Of a DNA stretch of 64,000 nt, positions 36,660 to 45,960 are shown piece by piece. The position numbers and the translations under genes were made by a program. The stretch spans positions 558,001 to 622,000 of the forward strand of contig NZ_CP151767.2 in NCBI RefSeq assembly GCF_038443705.2, read 5' to 3'. The notes under the pieces are model-generated. The model searched no databases. It was not told the DNA's origin and saw nothing but the letters and a program-made list of their open reading frames with translations. The DNA is from Yoonia sp. SS1-5 (GTDB lineage Bacteria > Pseudomonadota > Alphaproteobacteria > Rhodobacterales > Rhodobacteraceae). How positions within the stretch are numbered: the first letter of the stretch is position 1; the number at the start of each line of letters is the position of its first letter.

Positions 36660-38200
36660 ACCAGCCCGACCTTATGATCCAGCCCATTTGCACCCGAAAC
36701 CTGCGCGATCAGCGCATTCAGGTCGATATCGGCGTTGCGATGGATGCCCGCAATCCGCCCCTCGCTCAGCACGATAATCCGGTCGGCGATTTCAAGCGCC
36801 TCGTCGATTTCAGCCACAAAAACCAGTGTTGCCCGGCCCGCCGCGGTTGCGCGAATATGCTGCCCGATATCATGCCGGGCCCCGATATCGACCCCTTGAA
36901 AGGGCTCGTCCAGCAAAAGCACCCGGCAGGGTTCCAGCAACCATCGCCCGATCATCACCTTTTGCTGGTTGCCCCCGGACAGGGTGCCAATCGCATCCCG
37001 ACCCGACTGGCAGACAATGCCGACCTGCATGATGATTTCGGCCACGTCATGGGCCTGTCTCCGGCCATTGAGAAAGCCCATCCGGCTAAAGCTTTGCAGG
37101 AATGGCAGGGTCATGTTGTTGTTGATGTCAAAGGCCGGGATCACGGCATTGGCACTGCGGTCCTTTGACGACATATGGACACCCGCTGCGACGGCCTGAG
37201 CGGCAGAACGTGGGGCGTAGCCCTGCCCGTCAATGCGCATCGTGCCGGATTTTGGCGCTGCGAGGCCAAAGATGATGTCCGCCAAGGCGCTTTTGCCGCT
37301 GCCCAGCAAGCCGGTTACGGCAACAACCTCGCCATCATTGATGGTCAGATCAATCGGGTCATCCGCGCCGGGCAGGATGACCCCCGCCAGATCAAGGATC
37401 GGCGTTGTGACGGCGACAGGATCGATATCAACATCCGTCATCCTGTGCCCCAGCATCGCAGCCACTGCGGCGTCATAATCCAGCGGTGCCTGATCGAAGA
37501 CGCCCGAAACCGCGCCGTCACGCATGCATACGATGCGGTCCGCCAACCTGCGGATGTCCGACATCCGGTGCGAGATATAGAGGATTGCAACACCTTGCGC
37601 CCTAAGCCCTTCGAGCAGCGCAAACAGCCGCTCTGCCTCGGCCGCAGATAATGACGATGTCGGTTCATCCAGGATCAGGATTTTGGGCGCGCGTGCCATC
37701 GCACGGGCAATGCCGATCATCTGCCGTTCGGCAACGGGCAGATCACCCACACGCGCCCGCACATCCACGGTCAATCCGATCCCGGCCGCAATCTTGCGGG
37801 CCTGCTGACGCAAATGCCGGTCACGGACAAACAGCTTGGCGCCGGGCGCGGTCAGCCGGTCCAGCATCAGGTTCGTGGCCACATCAAGGTCGGGGATCAC
37901 GCCATCATCAATGGATTGATGCACCGTCACCACGCCCTGGGCGATTGCATCGGCCGCGTCGACAGGTTGAAAGGGCTGGCCGCCGATCAACACCTGCCCG
38001 TGATCTGCGGGATGCACACCGCACAGGACCTTGACCAGCGTGGATTTGCCCGCCCCGTTGGCGCCCATCAACACGACGATCTCGCCATCATGCAGGTCAA
38101 GGTCTATGCCGCGCAGAACATGATTCTGCCCAAAGGACTTTTGCAAGCCTTTGATCTCACAGACTTTCAGCAAACCCCCTCTACATGGATTTTTCACCAC
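36656..38200 (-). CDS. Ribose-type ABC transporter ATPase (two nucleotide-binding domains)
   Basis: 514 aa. First domain has Walker A GANGAGKSTLVKVL, LPVAERQMIGIARAM and Walker B LILDEPTSSLS; second has a degenerate Walker A GLLGSGKSALADIIFG, LSGGNQQKVMIGRWL and LLLDEPFQGVD. This is the RbsA/MglA architecture. The start is a GTG at 38200 or 38197, after a run of seven G. First gene of the operon, divergent from mtnK across a 120-bp regulatory region. Confidence 0.88.
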   Translation of the reverse strand: MVKNPCRGGLLKVCEIKGLQKSFGQNHVLRGIDLDLHDGEIVVLMGANGAGKSTLVKVLCGVHPADHGQVLIGGQPFQPVDAADAIAQGVVTVHQSIDDGVIPDLDVATNLMLDRLTAPGAKLFVRDRHLRQQARKIAAGIGLTVDVRARVGDLPVAERQMIGIARAMARAPKILILDEPTSSLSAAEAERLFALLEGLRAQGVAILYISHRMSDIRRLADRIVCMRDGAVSGVFDQAPLDYDAAVAAMLGHRMTDVDIDPVAVTTPILDLAGVILPGADDPIDLTINDGEVVAVTGLLGSGKSALADIIFGLAAPKSGTMRIDGQGYAPRSAAQAVAAGVHMSSKDRSANAVIPAFDINNNMTLPFLQSFSRMGFLNGRRQAHDVAEIIMQVGIVCQSGRDAIGTLSGGNQQKVMIGRWLLEPCRVLLLDEPFQGVDIGARHDIGQHIRATAAGRATLVFVAEIDEALEIADRIIVLSEGRIAGIHRNADIDLNALIAQVSGANGLDHKVGLV

Positions 38201-38243
38201 GCCCCCCCAAACTGATTTTCAGGATTACGCCTGATTACGCATT

Positions 38244-38267
38244 TGTCAATTTATGTGTCTATTGACT
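38244..38267. promoter_or_regulatory. Candidate SorC operator between ABC operon and mtnK
   Basis: Inverted repeat GTCAAT-N10-ATTGAC (38245-38250 and 38261-38266) centred between the two divergent transcripts. The left arm overlaps a perfect -35 (TTGACA) for the ABC operon on the minus strand, and the right arm overlaps the -35 for mtnK. A protein bound here could control both. Confidence 0.6.
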
Positions 38268-38290
38268 AGTATTTGCGGGTCCTGTTTAGT
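38262..38290 (+). promoter_or_regulatory. Candidate sigma70 promoter for mtnK-mtnA
   Basis: TTGACT, 17-bp spacer, TTTAGT; start expected near 38297, about 24 bp before the mtnK GTG. Confidence 0.5.
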
Positions 38291-38320
38291 CAGGCCGCGC
38301 AAAATCGGGGGGTAAGGGCG

Positions 38321-39574
38321 GTGTCCGACAGGGAATATCAGGCGCTGACCGTTGAGACGTTAAGCGGCAGAGTGGGTCAGATTGATGCGGTCGCAAAGCG
38401 GTTGGGCGGCCCGCCTGACACCTGGCAGGTGCGCGAAGTGGGTGACGGCAATCTGAACCTTGTCTTCATTGTCGAAGGCGCGCAGGACAGCGTTATCGTC
38501 AAGCAGGCCCTGCCCTATGTACGCCTGGTTGGCGATAGCTGGCCCCTGCCCCTTTATCGCGCATTCTACGAGCATCACGCGCTGACCCGGCAAGCGGCGC
38601 GCGCGCCCGGCACTGTGCCTGCGGTGATTTTCTTTGACGAAACGCAGGCGATGATCGTCATGGAATATTTGCGCCCGCATGTCATCCTGCGCCGCAAGCT
38701 AATCGCGGGCGAAAAGGTTGCAGGCTTGGGTCAGTTCTGCGGCCAGTTCTGCGCACGCACGGCCTTTCGCGGGTCCGAACTTTCCATGTCCAGCCCGGAC
38801 AAGAAAGCCGATGTGGCGCTGTTTGCCGGCAATGTGGAAATCCCCGCCATCACCGAAGCGCTGGTTTTTACCGATCCTTACTTTGCCGCCGAGATGAACA
38901 ATCACACGCCCGGGCTTGACCCGGTTGTTGCGGCGCTGCGTGCCGATGTCACGCTTAAGACCCGCGTGCAGGCCATGCTGATGAAGTTTGCCGCCAACAC
39001 CGAGACGATGCTGCATGGTGATCTGCATTCCGGCTCGATCATGGCGACAGAGGACGAGATCCGCGTCATTGATCCCGAATTTGTGCAATATGGGCCGATG
39101 GGATTTGATATCGGGATGCTGATGGCCAACTACCTGATGGCCTATTTCAGCCAGCCTGCCCATCGCGGCGACCCCGGCCCCTATCAGCGCTGGATATTGG
39201 ACGTGATCACCGAAACCTGCGCGGCTTTCACGGCTGAGTTCCGGCACCTCTGGGCGACAGAGCGGACCGGCATGCTCTACCCCCGCAGCCTGTTCGAGGA
39301 TCAGGGTCACAGCGCCGATCCGGCCTGTTCGGCCATGCTGGATACGATCTGGCAGGACGCACTGCAATTTTGCGGGATCGAAATGCACCGCCGCTGCCTG
39401 TCACTTGCCCATAACGCAGATTTCGAAGAGATCGCCGATGTTGCCTTGCGCGCCCGGCTTGAAGCCCGCAATCTGAAGATGGGTGCGCATCTGATCGTGG
39501 CGACAGCGACCATCGCCAGCCCACAGGCCCTTACCGATATGGCCGAAAAATTCAACGCAGAGGAGTTCCTATGA
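38321..39574 (+). CDS. mtnK: S-methyl-5-thioribose kinase
   Basis: 417 aa from the GTG preceded by AAGGGCG; a longer frame lacks a site. Choline/APH-kinase-like fold: [16 protein letters not shown] (Gly-loop region), [36 protein letters not shown], the catalytic loop [14 protein letters not shown] and metal-binding [17 protein letters not shown]. These match MtnK. It phosphorylates methylthioribose from the methylthioadenosine salvage route. Coupled to mtnA by a 4-bp overlap. Confidence 0.92.
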   Translation: MSDREYQALTVETLSGRVGQIDAVAKRLGGPPDTWQVREVGDGNLNLVFIVEGAQDSVIVKQALPYVRLVGDSWPLPLYRAFYEHHALTRQAARAPGTVPAVIFFDETQAMIVMEYLRPHVILRRKLIAGEKVAGLGQFCGQFCARTAFRGSELSMSSPDKKADVALFAGNVEIPAITEALVFTDPYFAAEMNNHTPGLDPVVAALRADVTLKTRVQAMLMKFAANTETMLHGDLHSGSIMATEDEIRVIDPEFVQYGPMGFDIGMLMANYLMAYFSQPAHRGDPGPYQRWILDVITETCAAFTAEFRHLWATERTGMLYPRSLFEDQGHSADPACSAMLDTIWQDALQFCGIEMHRRCLSLAHNADFEEIADVALRARLEARNLKMGAHLIVATATIASPQALTDMAEKFNAEEFL

Positions 39575-40674
39575 AGGTCAACGGCACACATTACCGGTCG
39601 CTTTGGTGGAATGCCGACGATGCGGTTCTTGAAATCATCGACCAACGGTCACTGCCTTATGCGTTTATCACCCAACCGGTGCGCACGATGCAGGATTTCG
39701 CGGATGCCATCGTCGAAATGCGGGTCCGCGGGGCGCCGTTGATCGGTGCGACGGCCGCTTATGGCATGGCCCTTGCGATGGCGCAGGACCCGAGCGACGC
39801 CAATATGGATCGGGCCTGGGACGATCTGAATGCAACCCGCCCCACGGCAATCAACCTGCGCTGGGCGTTGAACCGGTGCCGGGCTGCGTTGCAACCACTG
39901 CCAATCGCACAGCGGGCCGATGCAGCGCTTGCATTGGCCCATGCCATTGCCGATGAGGATGTCGAAATCAACCGCCAGATCGGTGAACACGGGCTGCAAC
40001 TGATCAGGGACATTGCAGCACATAAACCACCCGGCGAGCCGGTCCGCCTGTTGACCCATTGCAATGCAGGCTGGATCGCAACCGTGGATTGGGGGACCGC
40101 CACCAGCCCGATGTATCACGCCCATGATGCAGGTATTCCACTGCATATCTGGGTTGATGAGACGCGACCGCGCAATCAGGGCGCGCTGACCGCATGGGAA
40201 TTGGGCAGTCATGGTGTGCCGCATACCTATGTCACCGATAATGCGGGCGGGCATCTGATGCAGCATGGGCTGGTCGATATGGTGATCACCGGCACCGACC
40301 GCACCACCCGCAGCGGTGATGTGTGCAACAAGATCGGCACCTACCTCAAGGCACTGGCGGCAAAGGATAATGGTGTGCCGTTTTATGTGGCCCTCCCCTC
40401 GCCCACTATTGACTGGACGGTCAGCGACGGGGTCGCCGAAATCCCGATCGAGGAACGCGACGCCCGCGAAACGACCCATATTCAAGGGACCCGCGACGAT
40501 GGCAGCCTTGGCGTCGTGCAAGTGACACCCGCCGGGACGCCCGGCGGCAATCCGGCATTTGACGTCACCCCCAGCCGATTGGTCACGGGCCTGATCACAG
40601 AGCGCGGGATTTGCGAGGCAAGCGCCGAAGGTCTTGCGGGGCTGTTCCCCGATATGGCCGTCGCCGCGCAATAG
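39571..40674 (+). CDS. mtnA: S-methyl-5-thioribose-1-phosphate isomerase
   Basis: 367 aa, ATG in the ATGA overlap with mtnK. eIF2B-like fold with [17 protein letters not shown], catalytic Cys164 in LLTHCNAGW and Asp243 in [19 protein letters not shown]. It converts methylthioribose-1-phosphate to methylthioribulose-1-phosphate. Downstream mtnB/C/D or aldolase genes are absent from the window, so the later steps must be elsewhere or follow another shunt. Confidence 0.93.
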   Translation: MKVNGTHYRSLWWNADDAVLEIIDQRSLPYAFITQPVRTMQDFADAIVEMRVRGAPLIGATAAYGMALAMAQDPSDANMDRAWDDLNATRPTAINLRWALNRCRAALQPLPIAQRADAALALAHAIADEDVEINRQIGEHGLQLIRDIAAHKPPGEPVRLLTHCNAGWIATVDWGTATSPMYHAHDAGIPLHIWVDETRPRNQGALTAWELGSHGVPHTYVTDNAGGHLMQHGLVDMVITGTDRTTRSGDVCNKIGTYLKALAAKDNGVPFYVALPSPTIDWTVSDGVAEIPIEERDARETTHIQGTRDDGSLGVVQVTPAGTPGGNPAFDVTPSRLVTGLITERGICEASAEGLAGLFPDMAVAAQ

Positions 40675-41670
40675 ATGCCCCGCCCGACGGACTCGCATGC
40701 CCGTCCGGGCAATGATCGCGCCGGGCGCCGGTCACGGCATGATGACGTCATCGTCGAAGCCGCCTGGTGCTATTATCACGACGGGCTGAACCAAAACGAC
40801 ATTGCCAAGCGGCTTGGCGTCAGCCGCGCGTCTGTCGTGAACTATCTGGCCGAGGTCCGGCAGCGCGACTATGTCCGGATCACCCTGGACACTGATATCT
40901 TTCACAATCATCACCTTGTTCATGACCTCACAGCCCGGTTCGGCTTGCAAGAGGCCCTGATTGTTCCCGCCGACATGATGGAAGAACACCGCACCGTGGA
41001 ACGGGTTATTCGTGTAGCCTCTGACTGGCTGCCGCAATTGCTGGAACCGGGTGATCACCTGGGGGTGGCATGGGGCGAGACGATTTACCGGCTGTCCGAG
41101 ATAGCCCCGCGCCTTGCGATGCCGGACCTGACGATTGTGCAATTGCTTGGCTCAAAACCTGCCGAGATCGGGTTTGCCTCGGAAAATTGTGCGGCTGCGC
41201 TGGCGAACCGGTTTCGCGCCCAATGCGTGAACATGCATGTGCCCCTGCTGCTTTCCAGCCCGACGCTGGCCGAACAGCTAAAGGCCGAACCGATGATCGC
41301 GGCACAGCTTGATATGGTTGCCGCTTGCCGAAAGGTCATTTTTGCCTGTGGAACGATCAGCGCGGGCAGTCATCTTGAAAGGACCGGCCTGCTGACCAAG
41401 GAACAACTGGCCCAGATGCAGCGCAAAGGGGCGGCCGGCGTGATCTGCGGCCGGATCATCGACAAGGATGGCGCGCCGCTTTGCGCACCAAACGAAGATC
41501 AGATGATCGGGGTCACCCTGGCGCAGATGCGCGACAAGGACATGCGGATACTGGTCGCCGCTGGCAGCGATAGGCTGGGGTCCACCCTGGCCGCCCTGCG
41601 TGGCGGATATGCGACACATCTGGTGACCAGCGCCGACATGGCTGCGCAGCTTTTGGAATCTGCCCCATGA
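40675..41670 (+). CDS. SorC-family sugar-binding transcriptional regulator
   Basis: 331 aa; the start codon abuts the mtnA stop. N-terminal helix-turn-helix (DGLNQNDIAKRLGVSRASVVNYLAEVRQR, about residues 34-62) and a C-terminal sugar-phosphate-binding domain of the DeoR-C/SorC type (LGVAWGETIYRL, CGTISAGSHLERTGLL, GGYATHLVTS). It likely controls the mtnK-mtnA-regulator transcript and the divergent transporter in response to a phosphorylated methylthiopentose; the candidate operator lies at 38244-38267. Confidence 0.85.
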   Translation: MPRPTDSHARPGNDRAGRRSRHDDVIVEAAWCYYHDGLNQNDIAKRLGVSRASVVNYLAEVRQRDYVRITLDTDIFHNHHLVHDLTARFGLQEALIVPADMMEEHRTVERVIRVASDWLPQLLEPGDHLGVAWGETIYRLSEIAPRLAMPDLTIVQLLGSKPAEIGFASENCAAALANRFRAQCVNMHVPLLLSSPTLAEQLKAEPMIAAQLDMVAACRKVIFACGTISAGSHLERTGLLTKEQLAQMQRKGAAGVICGRIIDKDGAPLCAPNEDQMIGVTLAQMRDKDMRILVAAGSDRLGSTLAALRGGYATHLVTSADMAAQLLESAP

Positions 41671-41896
41671 TTTACGGCCATTCCTAGCAACAAAAACGCG
41701 CATCCACCCACATTGTTGCGCGATGCCGCAAAGCGGCTATCCTGCCCGCTATCATGTGCCGAACGAACCGCCGATGGGTCAGTTGGTGCTCACCGCTGCT
41801 CATATCCTTGTGAAGGACGCGAATAGCGGGGTTTTCGGCCATGGTAATATCGCGACCTTTGTCGCAAGTTGTCGGAAAGAACCAAAGGTAGGCCCC

Positions 41897-43507
41897 ATGG
41901 ACAAGACTGCAATTTTCAAACTCAGCGCCCTTGCAGATCGCAAGCCCGAATATGCGATTGTCGGCGAGGTTGACCTTGTCGTGGTGCGTTTTGATGATGA
42001 AATATCAGTCTTTTACGGCCGTTGCCTGCACCGGGGGGCGCTGATGTCGGATGGGCATGTGCGCGGCAATGATCTGATTTGCGGTGTGCATAACTGGGAC
42101 TACCGGCTGGACAGCGGTGTGTCCGCCTATGCCAATGATGAAAAGCTGCCGAAGTTCAAATCCTGGATTGATGGCGATGACATCTGTGTCGACGCGGATG
42201 AGATCAACGCATGGGGTCACGCCAACCCGCAGCCCTATAACCGCGACGCCTACCTTGGCCTTTATGCCGACCCAAGCCACGGCACAGCCGAAGAACCCTA
42301 TAACGGGATGATCCAGAACTATGCCAAGAACGGCCTGACCAAGACCGGACATCATGGCATTGTGGATTCGATGGGTGTCCCGCGCACCGAACTCCCCGAC
42401 TGGGATGACATCCAGCTTTTGACGGCGCAACTGGCCAAGCCACCACTGTTGGACGATGACGCCGTGGGCACAGAGGTGGTGATCGGACCAAACGCACAAA
42501 AGCCCTTGAAACTGGAGATACCGCTTTTTGTCTCTGACATGAGTTTTGGGGCGCTGTCTGAATCCGCCAAGGTCGCTCTGGCCCGTGGCGCGGAGCTTGC
42601 CGGAACCGGGATATGCTCTGGCGAGGGCGGCATGTTGCCTGAGGAGCAGGTCGAGAATTCCCGCTATTTCTATGAACTCGCCTCGGGTCGGTTCGGGTTC
42701 AGTTGGGACAAGCTGGAAAAAGTACAGGCCTTCCACTTCAAAGGCGGTCAGGGCGCCAAGACCGGCACCGGCGGGCATTTGCCGGGCAACAAGGTCAAAG
42801 GCAAAATTGCCGAGGTCCGGGGCCTTGAAGAGGGCACATCGGCGATCTCCCCGCCGCGGTTCCCTGAGTGGACGGAAGTCAGCCAGATCAAGGATTTCGC
42901 AGACGAAGTGCGTGACAAGACCGGCGGTATTCCGATTGGCTATAAACTGTCCGCGCAGCATATTGAAAAGGATATCGACGCGGCACTCGCAGTGGGTGTC
43001 GACTACATCATCCTTGATGGTCGCGGCGGCGGCACCGGGGCCGCACCGATCATTTTCCGCGATAACATATCGGTCCCGACGATCCCGGCATTGGCACGCG
43101 CGCGCCGTCATCTGGACAAGCTGGGGCGTGGTGACATCTCGCTTGTTATCACCGGAGGTTTGCGCAAACCGGCCGATTTCATCAAGGCGATGGCGCTAGG
43201 CGCGGATGCGATCGCGGTGTCCAACTCTGCCATGCAGGCTATCGGCTGCCTCGCGATGCGCGCTTGCCATACAAATAACTGCCCTGTGGGGATCGCGACG
43301 CAAAAACCGCATCTGGTGAACCGGTTGATCGCCGAAAAATCCGCACAGCAACTGGCGAATTTCTTTAGTGCATCGGTCGAGCTGATGCAGGTGATGGCCC
43401 GCGCCTGTGGCCATGATCATCTATCAAAATTCAATCATGACGATCTGACCACATGGAAGAAAGACATGGCCGAGATTTCGGGTGTCAGCTTCGGGGGCGT
43501 CGCATGA
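41897..43507 (+). CDS. Rieske domain fused to glutamate-synthase FMN/3Fe-4S domain
   Basis: 536 aa from the ATG after AGGTAGG; the upstream frame has no domain similarity. Residues about 10-105 form a Rieske [2Fe-2S] domain with C43-x-H45 and C62-x2-H65. Residues about 180-520 match the central glutamate synthase domain: FVSDMSFGALSESAKVALA, GEGGM, KGGQGAKTGTGGHLP, IILDGRGGGTGAAP and ITGGLRKPADFIKAMALGADA, with C451-x5-C457-x4-C462 for a 3Fe-4S cluster. There is no glutaminase domain, so it is not an ordinary GltB. A relative of archaeal-type GltS-like oxidoreductases; substrate unknown. First gene of a six-gene operon. Confidence 0.88.
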   Translation: MDKTAIFKLSALADRKPEYAIVGEVDLVVVRFDDEISVFYGRCLHRGALMSDGHVRGNDLICGVHNWDYRLDSGVSAYANDEKLPKFKSWIDGDDICVDADEINAWGHANPQPYNRDAYLGLYADPSHGTAEEPYNGMIQNYAKNGLTKTGHHGIVDSMGVPRTELPDWDDIQLLTAQLAKPPLLDDDAVGTEVVIGPNAQKPLKLEIPLFVSDMSFGALSESAKVALARGAELAGTGICSGEGGMLPEEQVENSRYFYELASGRFGFSWDKLEKVQAFHFKGGQGAKTGTGGHLPGNKVKGKIAEVRGLEEGTSAISPPRFPEWTEVSQIKDFADEVRDKTGGIPIGYKLSAQHIEKDIDAALAVGVDYIILDGRGGGTGAAPIIFRDNISVPTIPALARARRHLDKLGRGDISLVITGGLRKPADFIKAMALGADAIAVSNSAMQAIGCLAMRACHTNNCPVGIATQKPHLVNRLIAEKSAQQLANFFSASVELMQVMARACGHDHLSKFNHDDLTTWKKDMAEISGVSFGGVA

Positions 43508-43872
43508 ACCAGGCAGAGCTTATTCTGCTGATCGTCAAGATATGGGGCGGGATCGGCGCGCTTGTCGCTGTCGCGTTTCTGACCTTCGGTATGGACCGGC
43601 TGGATGAGGACGCCCGGGGCGCCTATGTGTTCCGTCCGTTGCTGGTGCCCGGCATTCTGCTGATCTGGCCGCTTGTATTGTGGCGCTGGTACATCCTGGC
43701 CGATGGCAAGGATGAATGGTCAGACAGGTATCGACCACGCAGGACCTCACATCAATGGTTTGCCCTGATCATGCCCATCGCGATTGTGGTCATCATCGTG
43801 GCCGGTCTGTCGGTGCGCCAAACATGGCCCGCGGATATCGCCCCGGTGCAACTGAGCGAGGCCCCGGAATGA
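43504..43872 (+). CDS. Small membrane protein of the Rieske operon
   Basis: 122 aa with three hydrophobic segments (about residues 5-28, 45-62, 87-106). ATGA overlaps on both sides tie its translation to the Rieske-GltS protein and to the ferric-reductase-like protein. Between the helices is a basic/acidic segment (DGKDEWSDRYRPRR). Not recognised; it may anchor the soluble Rieske proteins. Confidence 0.8.
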   Translation: MNQAELILLIVKIWGGIGALVAVAFLTFGMDRLDEDARGAYVFRPLLVPGILLIWPLVLWRWYILADGKDEWSDRYRPRRTSHQWFALIMPIAIVVIIVAGLSVRQTWPADIAPVQLSEAPE

Positions 43873-44924
43873 GCGTCAAATACATTCCGGTCGAGTGGAA
43901 CCGTAACAAATGGCTTTACGATGGGGTGATGCTGGCGGGGGTCGTCCTGTTCTTGTGGCTGTTCCTGCATGTCAGCCCCGAACTGCTGAGCCATGAATTC
44001 CCGATCAATCCGCAGGTGCATAACGCCCGGGCCTTCGGGGCCTGTGCCTTTGTGATGCTGACAGTGATCTTGTGCATCGGGCCGTTGGCGCGGATCGACC
44101 GCCGGTTCCTGCCGCTGCTTTACAACCGTCGCCACTTTGGGGTGATGACGACTTTCGTGGCGATCACCCACGCCAGCTACATCCTGAACTGGTATTTCGC
44201 CTTTTCCAGCTCCGACAAATACGAAGCCCTCTTATTCGCCAACACCAGCTATGGCCAGTTGGCAGGCTTTCCTTTTGAAATCTTTGGCATCTTCGCCTTG
44301 ATCTGCCTGCTGATCCTGTCAGCGACCAGCCATGATTTCTGGATGAAATTCCTGACCCCGCCGGTCTGGAAACGGCTGCATACACTGATTTACCTGGCCT
44401 ATGTGGCTGTCGTTGCCCATGTCAGCCTTGGCATCTTGCAAGACCAGCAAAACCACACCTTTACGGTGATTTTTATCGGCGGCGCGCTATCTGTCGCGGG
44501 ACTTCACGCCTACGCCGCCTTGCTGGATTGGCGCGGCGGGGATGAATTGGGCGAGGATGTGGACGGTTGGATCGACGTCTGCGATGCGGGCGATATCCGC
44601 GACGGCTTTGCCAAGATCAAGATCCTACCCGGCGGTGACCGGGTGGCCGTGTTCAACCAAGACGGCAAGCTCAGCGCAATTTCCAACGCCTGCGCCCACC
44701 AGAACGGGCCATTGGGCGAAGGTCGCGTGATTGACTGCCTTGTGACCTGCCCCTGGCACGGGTTCCAGTATGACGTGACGAACGGGCGGTCGCCGGCCCC
44801 CTTCACCGAAATGGTCCCGACCTACAACATCCGGTTAAGCGGACCGACCGTGCAGGTCCACCGCGACGCCAACCCACCGGGGACTTACGTCGAGCCTGTC
44901 CCCCTTCAGGAGGCCCCAGCATGA
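43869..44924 (+). CDS. Ferric-reductase-like transmembrane domain fused to Rieske domain
   Basis: 351 aa, start in the ATGA overlap. Residues about 15-215 hold six or seven helices with paired His in RHFGVMTTFVAITHASY and RLHTLIYLAYVAVVAHVSLG, the haem-ligand layout of ferric-reductase-like (MsrQ/YedZ-like) b cytochromes. Residues about 235-335 are a Rieske domain with C275-x-H277 and C294-x2-H297. It would pass electrons between quinones or haem and a cytoplasmic [2Fe-2S] centre. No FAD or NAD domain follows, unlike true ferric reductases. Confidence 0.87.
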   Translation: MSVKYIPVEWNRNKWLYDGVMLAGVVLFLWLFLHVSPELLSHEFPINPQVHNARAFGACAFVMLTVILCIGPLARIDRRFLPLLYNRRHFGVMTTFVAITHASYILNWYFAFSSSDKYEALLFANTSYGQLAGFPFEIFGIFALICLLILSATSHDFWMKFLTPPVWKRLHTLIYLAYVAVVAHVSLGILQDQQNHTFTVIFIGGALSVAGLHAYAALLDWRGGDELGEDVDGWIDVCDAGDIRDGFAKIKILPGGDRVAVFNQDGKLSAISNACAHQNGPLGEGRVIDCLVTCPWHGFQYDVTNGRSPAPFTEMVPTYNIRLSGPTVQVHRDANPPGTYVEPVPLQEAPA

Positions 44925-45685
44925 GCGACCATGACAAGCCGTTTTTCGTGGGCTACCTGCCGATTCCGGCAACACTGCGAAAGTTTCTGTTTCTCGCCGC
45001 CGCACTTGTCGTCGCGATATTCCTGTTCACCGGCCTGCTGATCGGCAGCACGCAGGATGAACCGGCCGCATCAGGTTTTCGCTTTGACTATGGCAGGCAG
45101 ACGGTGACGGGTGTCGTGGAACTGACGCCCTATCCCTTGCTGCGTGTTACTGAAGGCAATGATCTGATCAAGCCGGGTAAGACACTGATGTTGACGGCTG
45201 GAGGTAAGTCCGGGGTCGATATGCGCGCCATGGGGCTAGAGGGCCAACTGGCAACGGTTTCCGGGATCATCCTGCAACGCGGCACCATCGACATGATGCA
45301 GTTGCGCGGTGGGCGGCAAGGGATCAGTGCGGCTGAAGGCGATGCACCAGTGATGGAAACCGAACCGCTGGGGCGCTGGAAGGTCGCAGGCGAGAATTGC
45401 GACGGGAAATGCCTGAACGGGGCGATGCGACCGGGGCGTGGCCTCGCCCACAAGGCCTGCGCGAACCTGTGCTTGCTGGGCGATGTGCCGCCGGTCTTTG
45501 TGTCGACCCAGCCGATTGAAGGGTCCGATTTCATGCTGATCACTGGGCCGGATGGCACCCGACTTCCACAAGCGGCCTACGACTATATCGGGCAGTTCAT
45601 CACCGTAGAGGGCGATCTTGAACGCCGCGGTGACATGCTTATCCTGCGGATGGATGATACAACGATGGAGCTTGTTGACGAATGA
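44921..45685 (+). CDS. Membrane-anchored protein with Cys4 motif, unknown
   Basis: 254 aa; one helix at about residues 21-42, then a mostly beta domain. A conserved-looking segment has C160-x3-C164 and C180-x3-C184 with H178 between them (NCDGKCLNG, HKACANLCLLGDVPP), which could bind a metal or cofactor. ATGA overlaps with both neighbours. No named family recognised; the segment looks like a repeated motif of similar hypothetical proteins. Confidence 0.8.
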   Translation: MSDHDKPFFVGYLPIPATLRKFLFLAAALVVAIFLFTGLLIGSTQDEPAASGFRFDYGRQTVTGVVELTPYPLLRVTEGNDLIKPGKTLMLTAGGKSGVDMRAMGLEGQLATVSGIILQRGTIDMMQLRGGRQGISAAEGDAPVMETEPLGRWKVAGENCDGKCLNGAMRPGRGLAHKACANLCLLGDVPPVFVSTQPIEGSDFMLITGPDGTRLPQAAYDYIGQFITVEGDLERRGDMLILRMDDTTMELVDE

Positions 45686-45960
45686 AACGGGTTATCCTGC
45701 TCCTGCTGATGTTTCTAGTTGGGCTTGTCATGCTCTATCTGTCCCGGTTCTGGTTTCTGGACCTTTGGCCGCGTTCGGGCCTGTTCGGATGGGCCGAACT
45801 GCGCCCCGGCGGCGGTCTGCTGGGCCGTTGGCTGCGCGGCACCCCGTTTGCCCCGTTCGAATTGCTGATCTGGGCTACTGGCGTGTTCCTGATCCTGACT
45901 TACCTGCAAAAATTCATAGATTTCGTCGCACCGCAAAAGGATGACACGCATGACCACTGA
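45682..45960 (+). CDS. Small two-helix membrane protein of the Rieske operon
   Basis: 92 aa, helices at about residues 4-22 and 58-78, acidic/His tail (DDTHDH). It overlaps the previous gene by 4 bp and the next by 11 bp. Not recognised. Confidence 0.75.
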   Translation: MKRVILLLLMFLVGLVMLYLSRFWFLDLWPRSGLFGWAELRPGGGLLGRWLRGTPFAPFELLIWATGVFLILTYLQKFIDFVAPQKDDTHDH

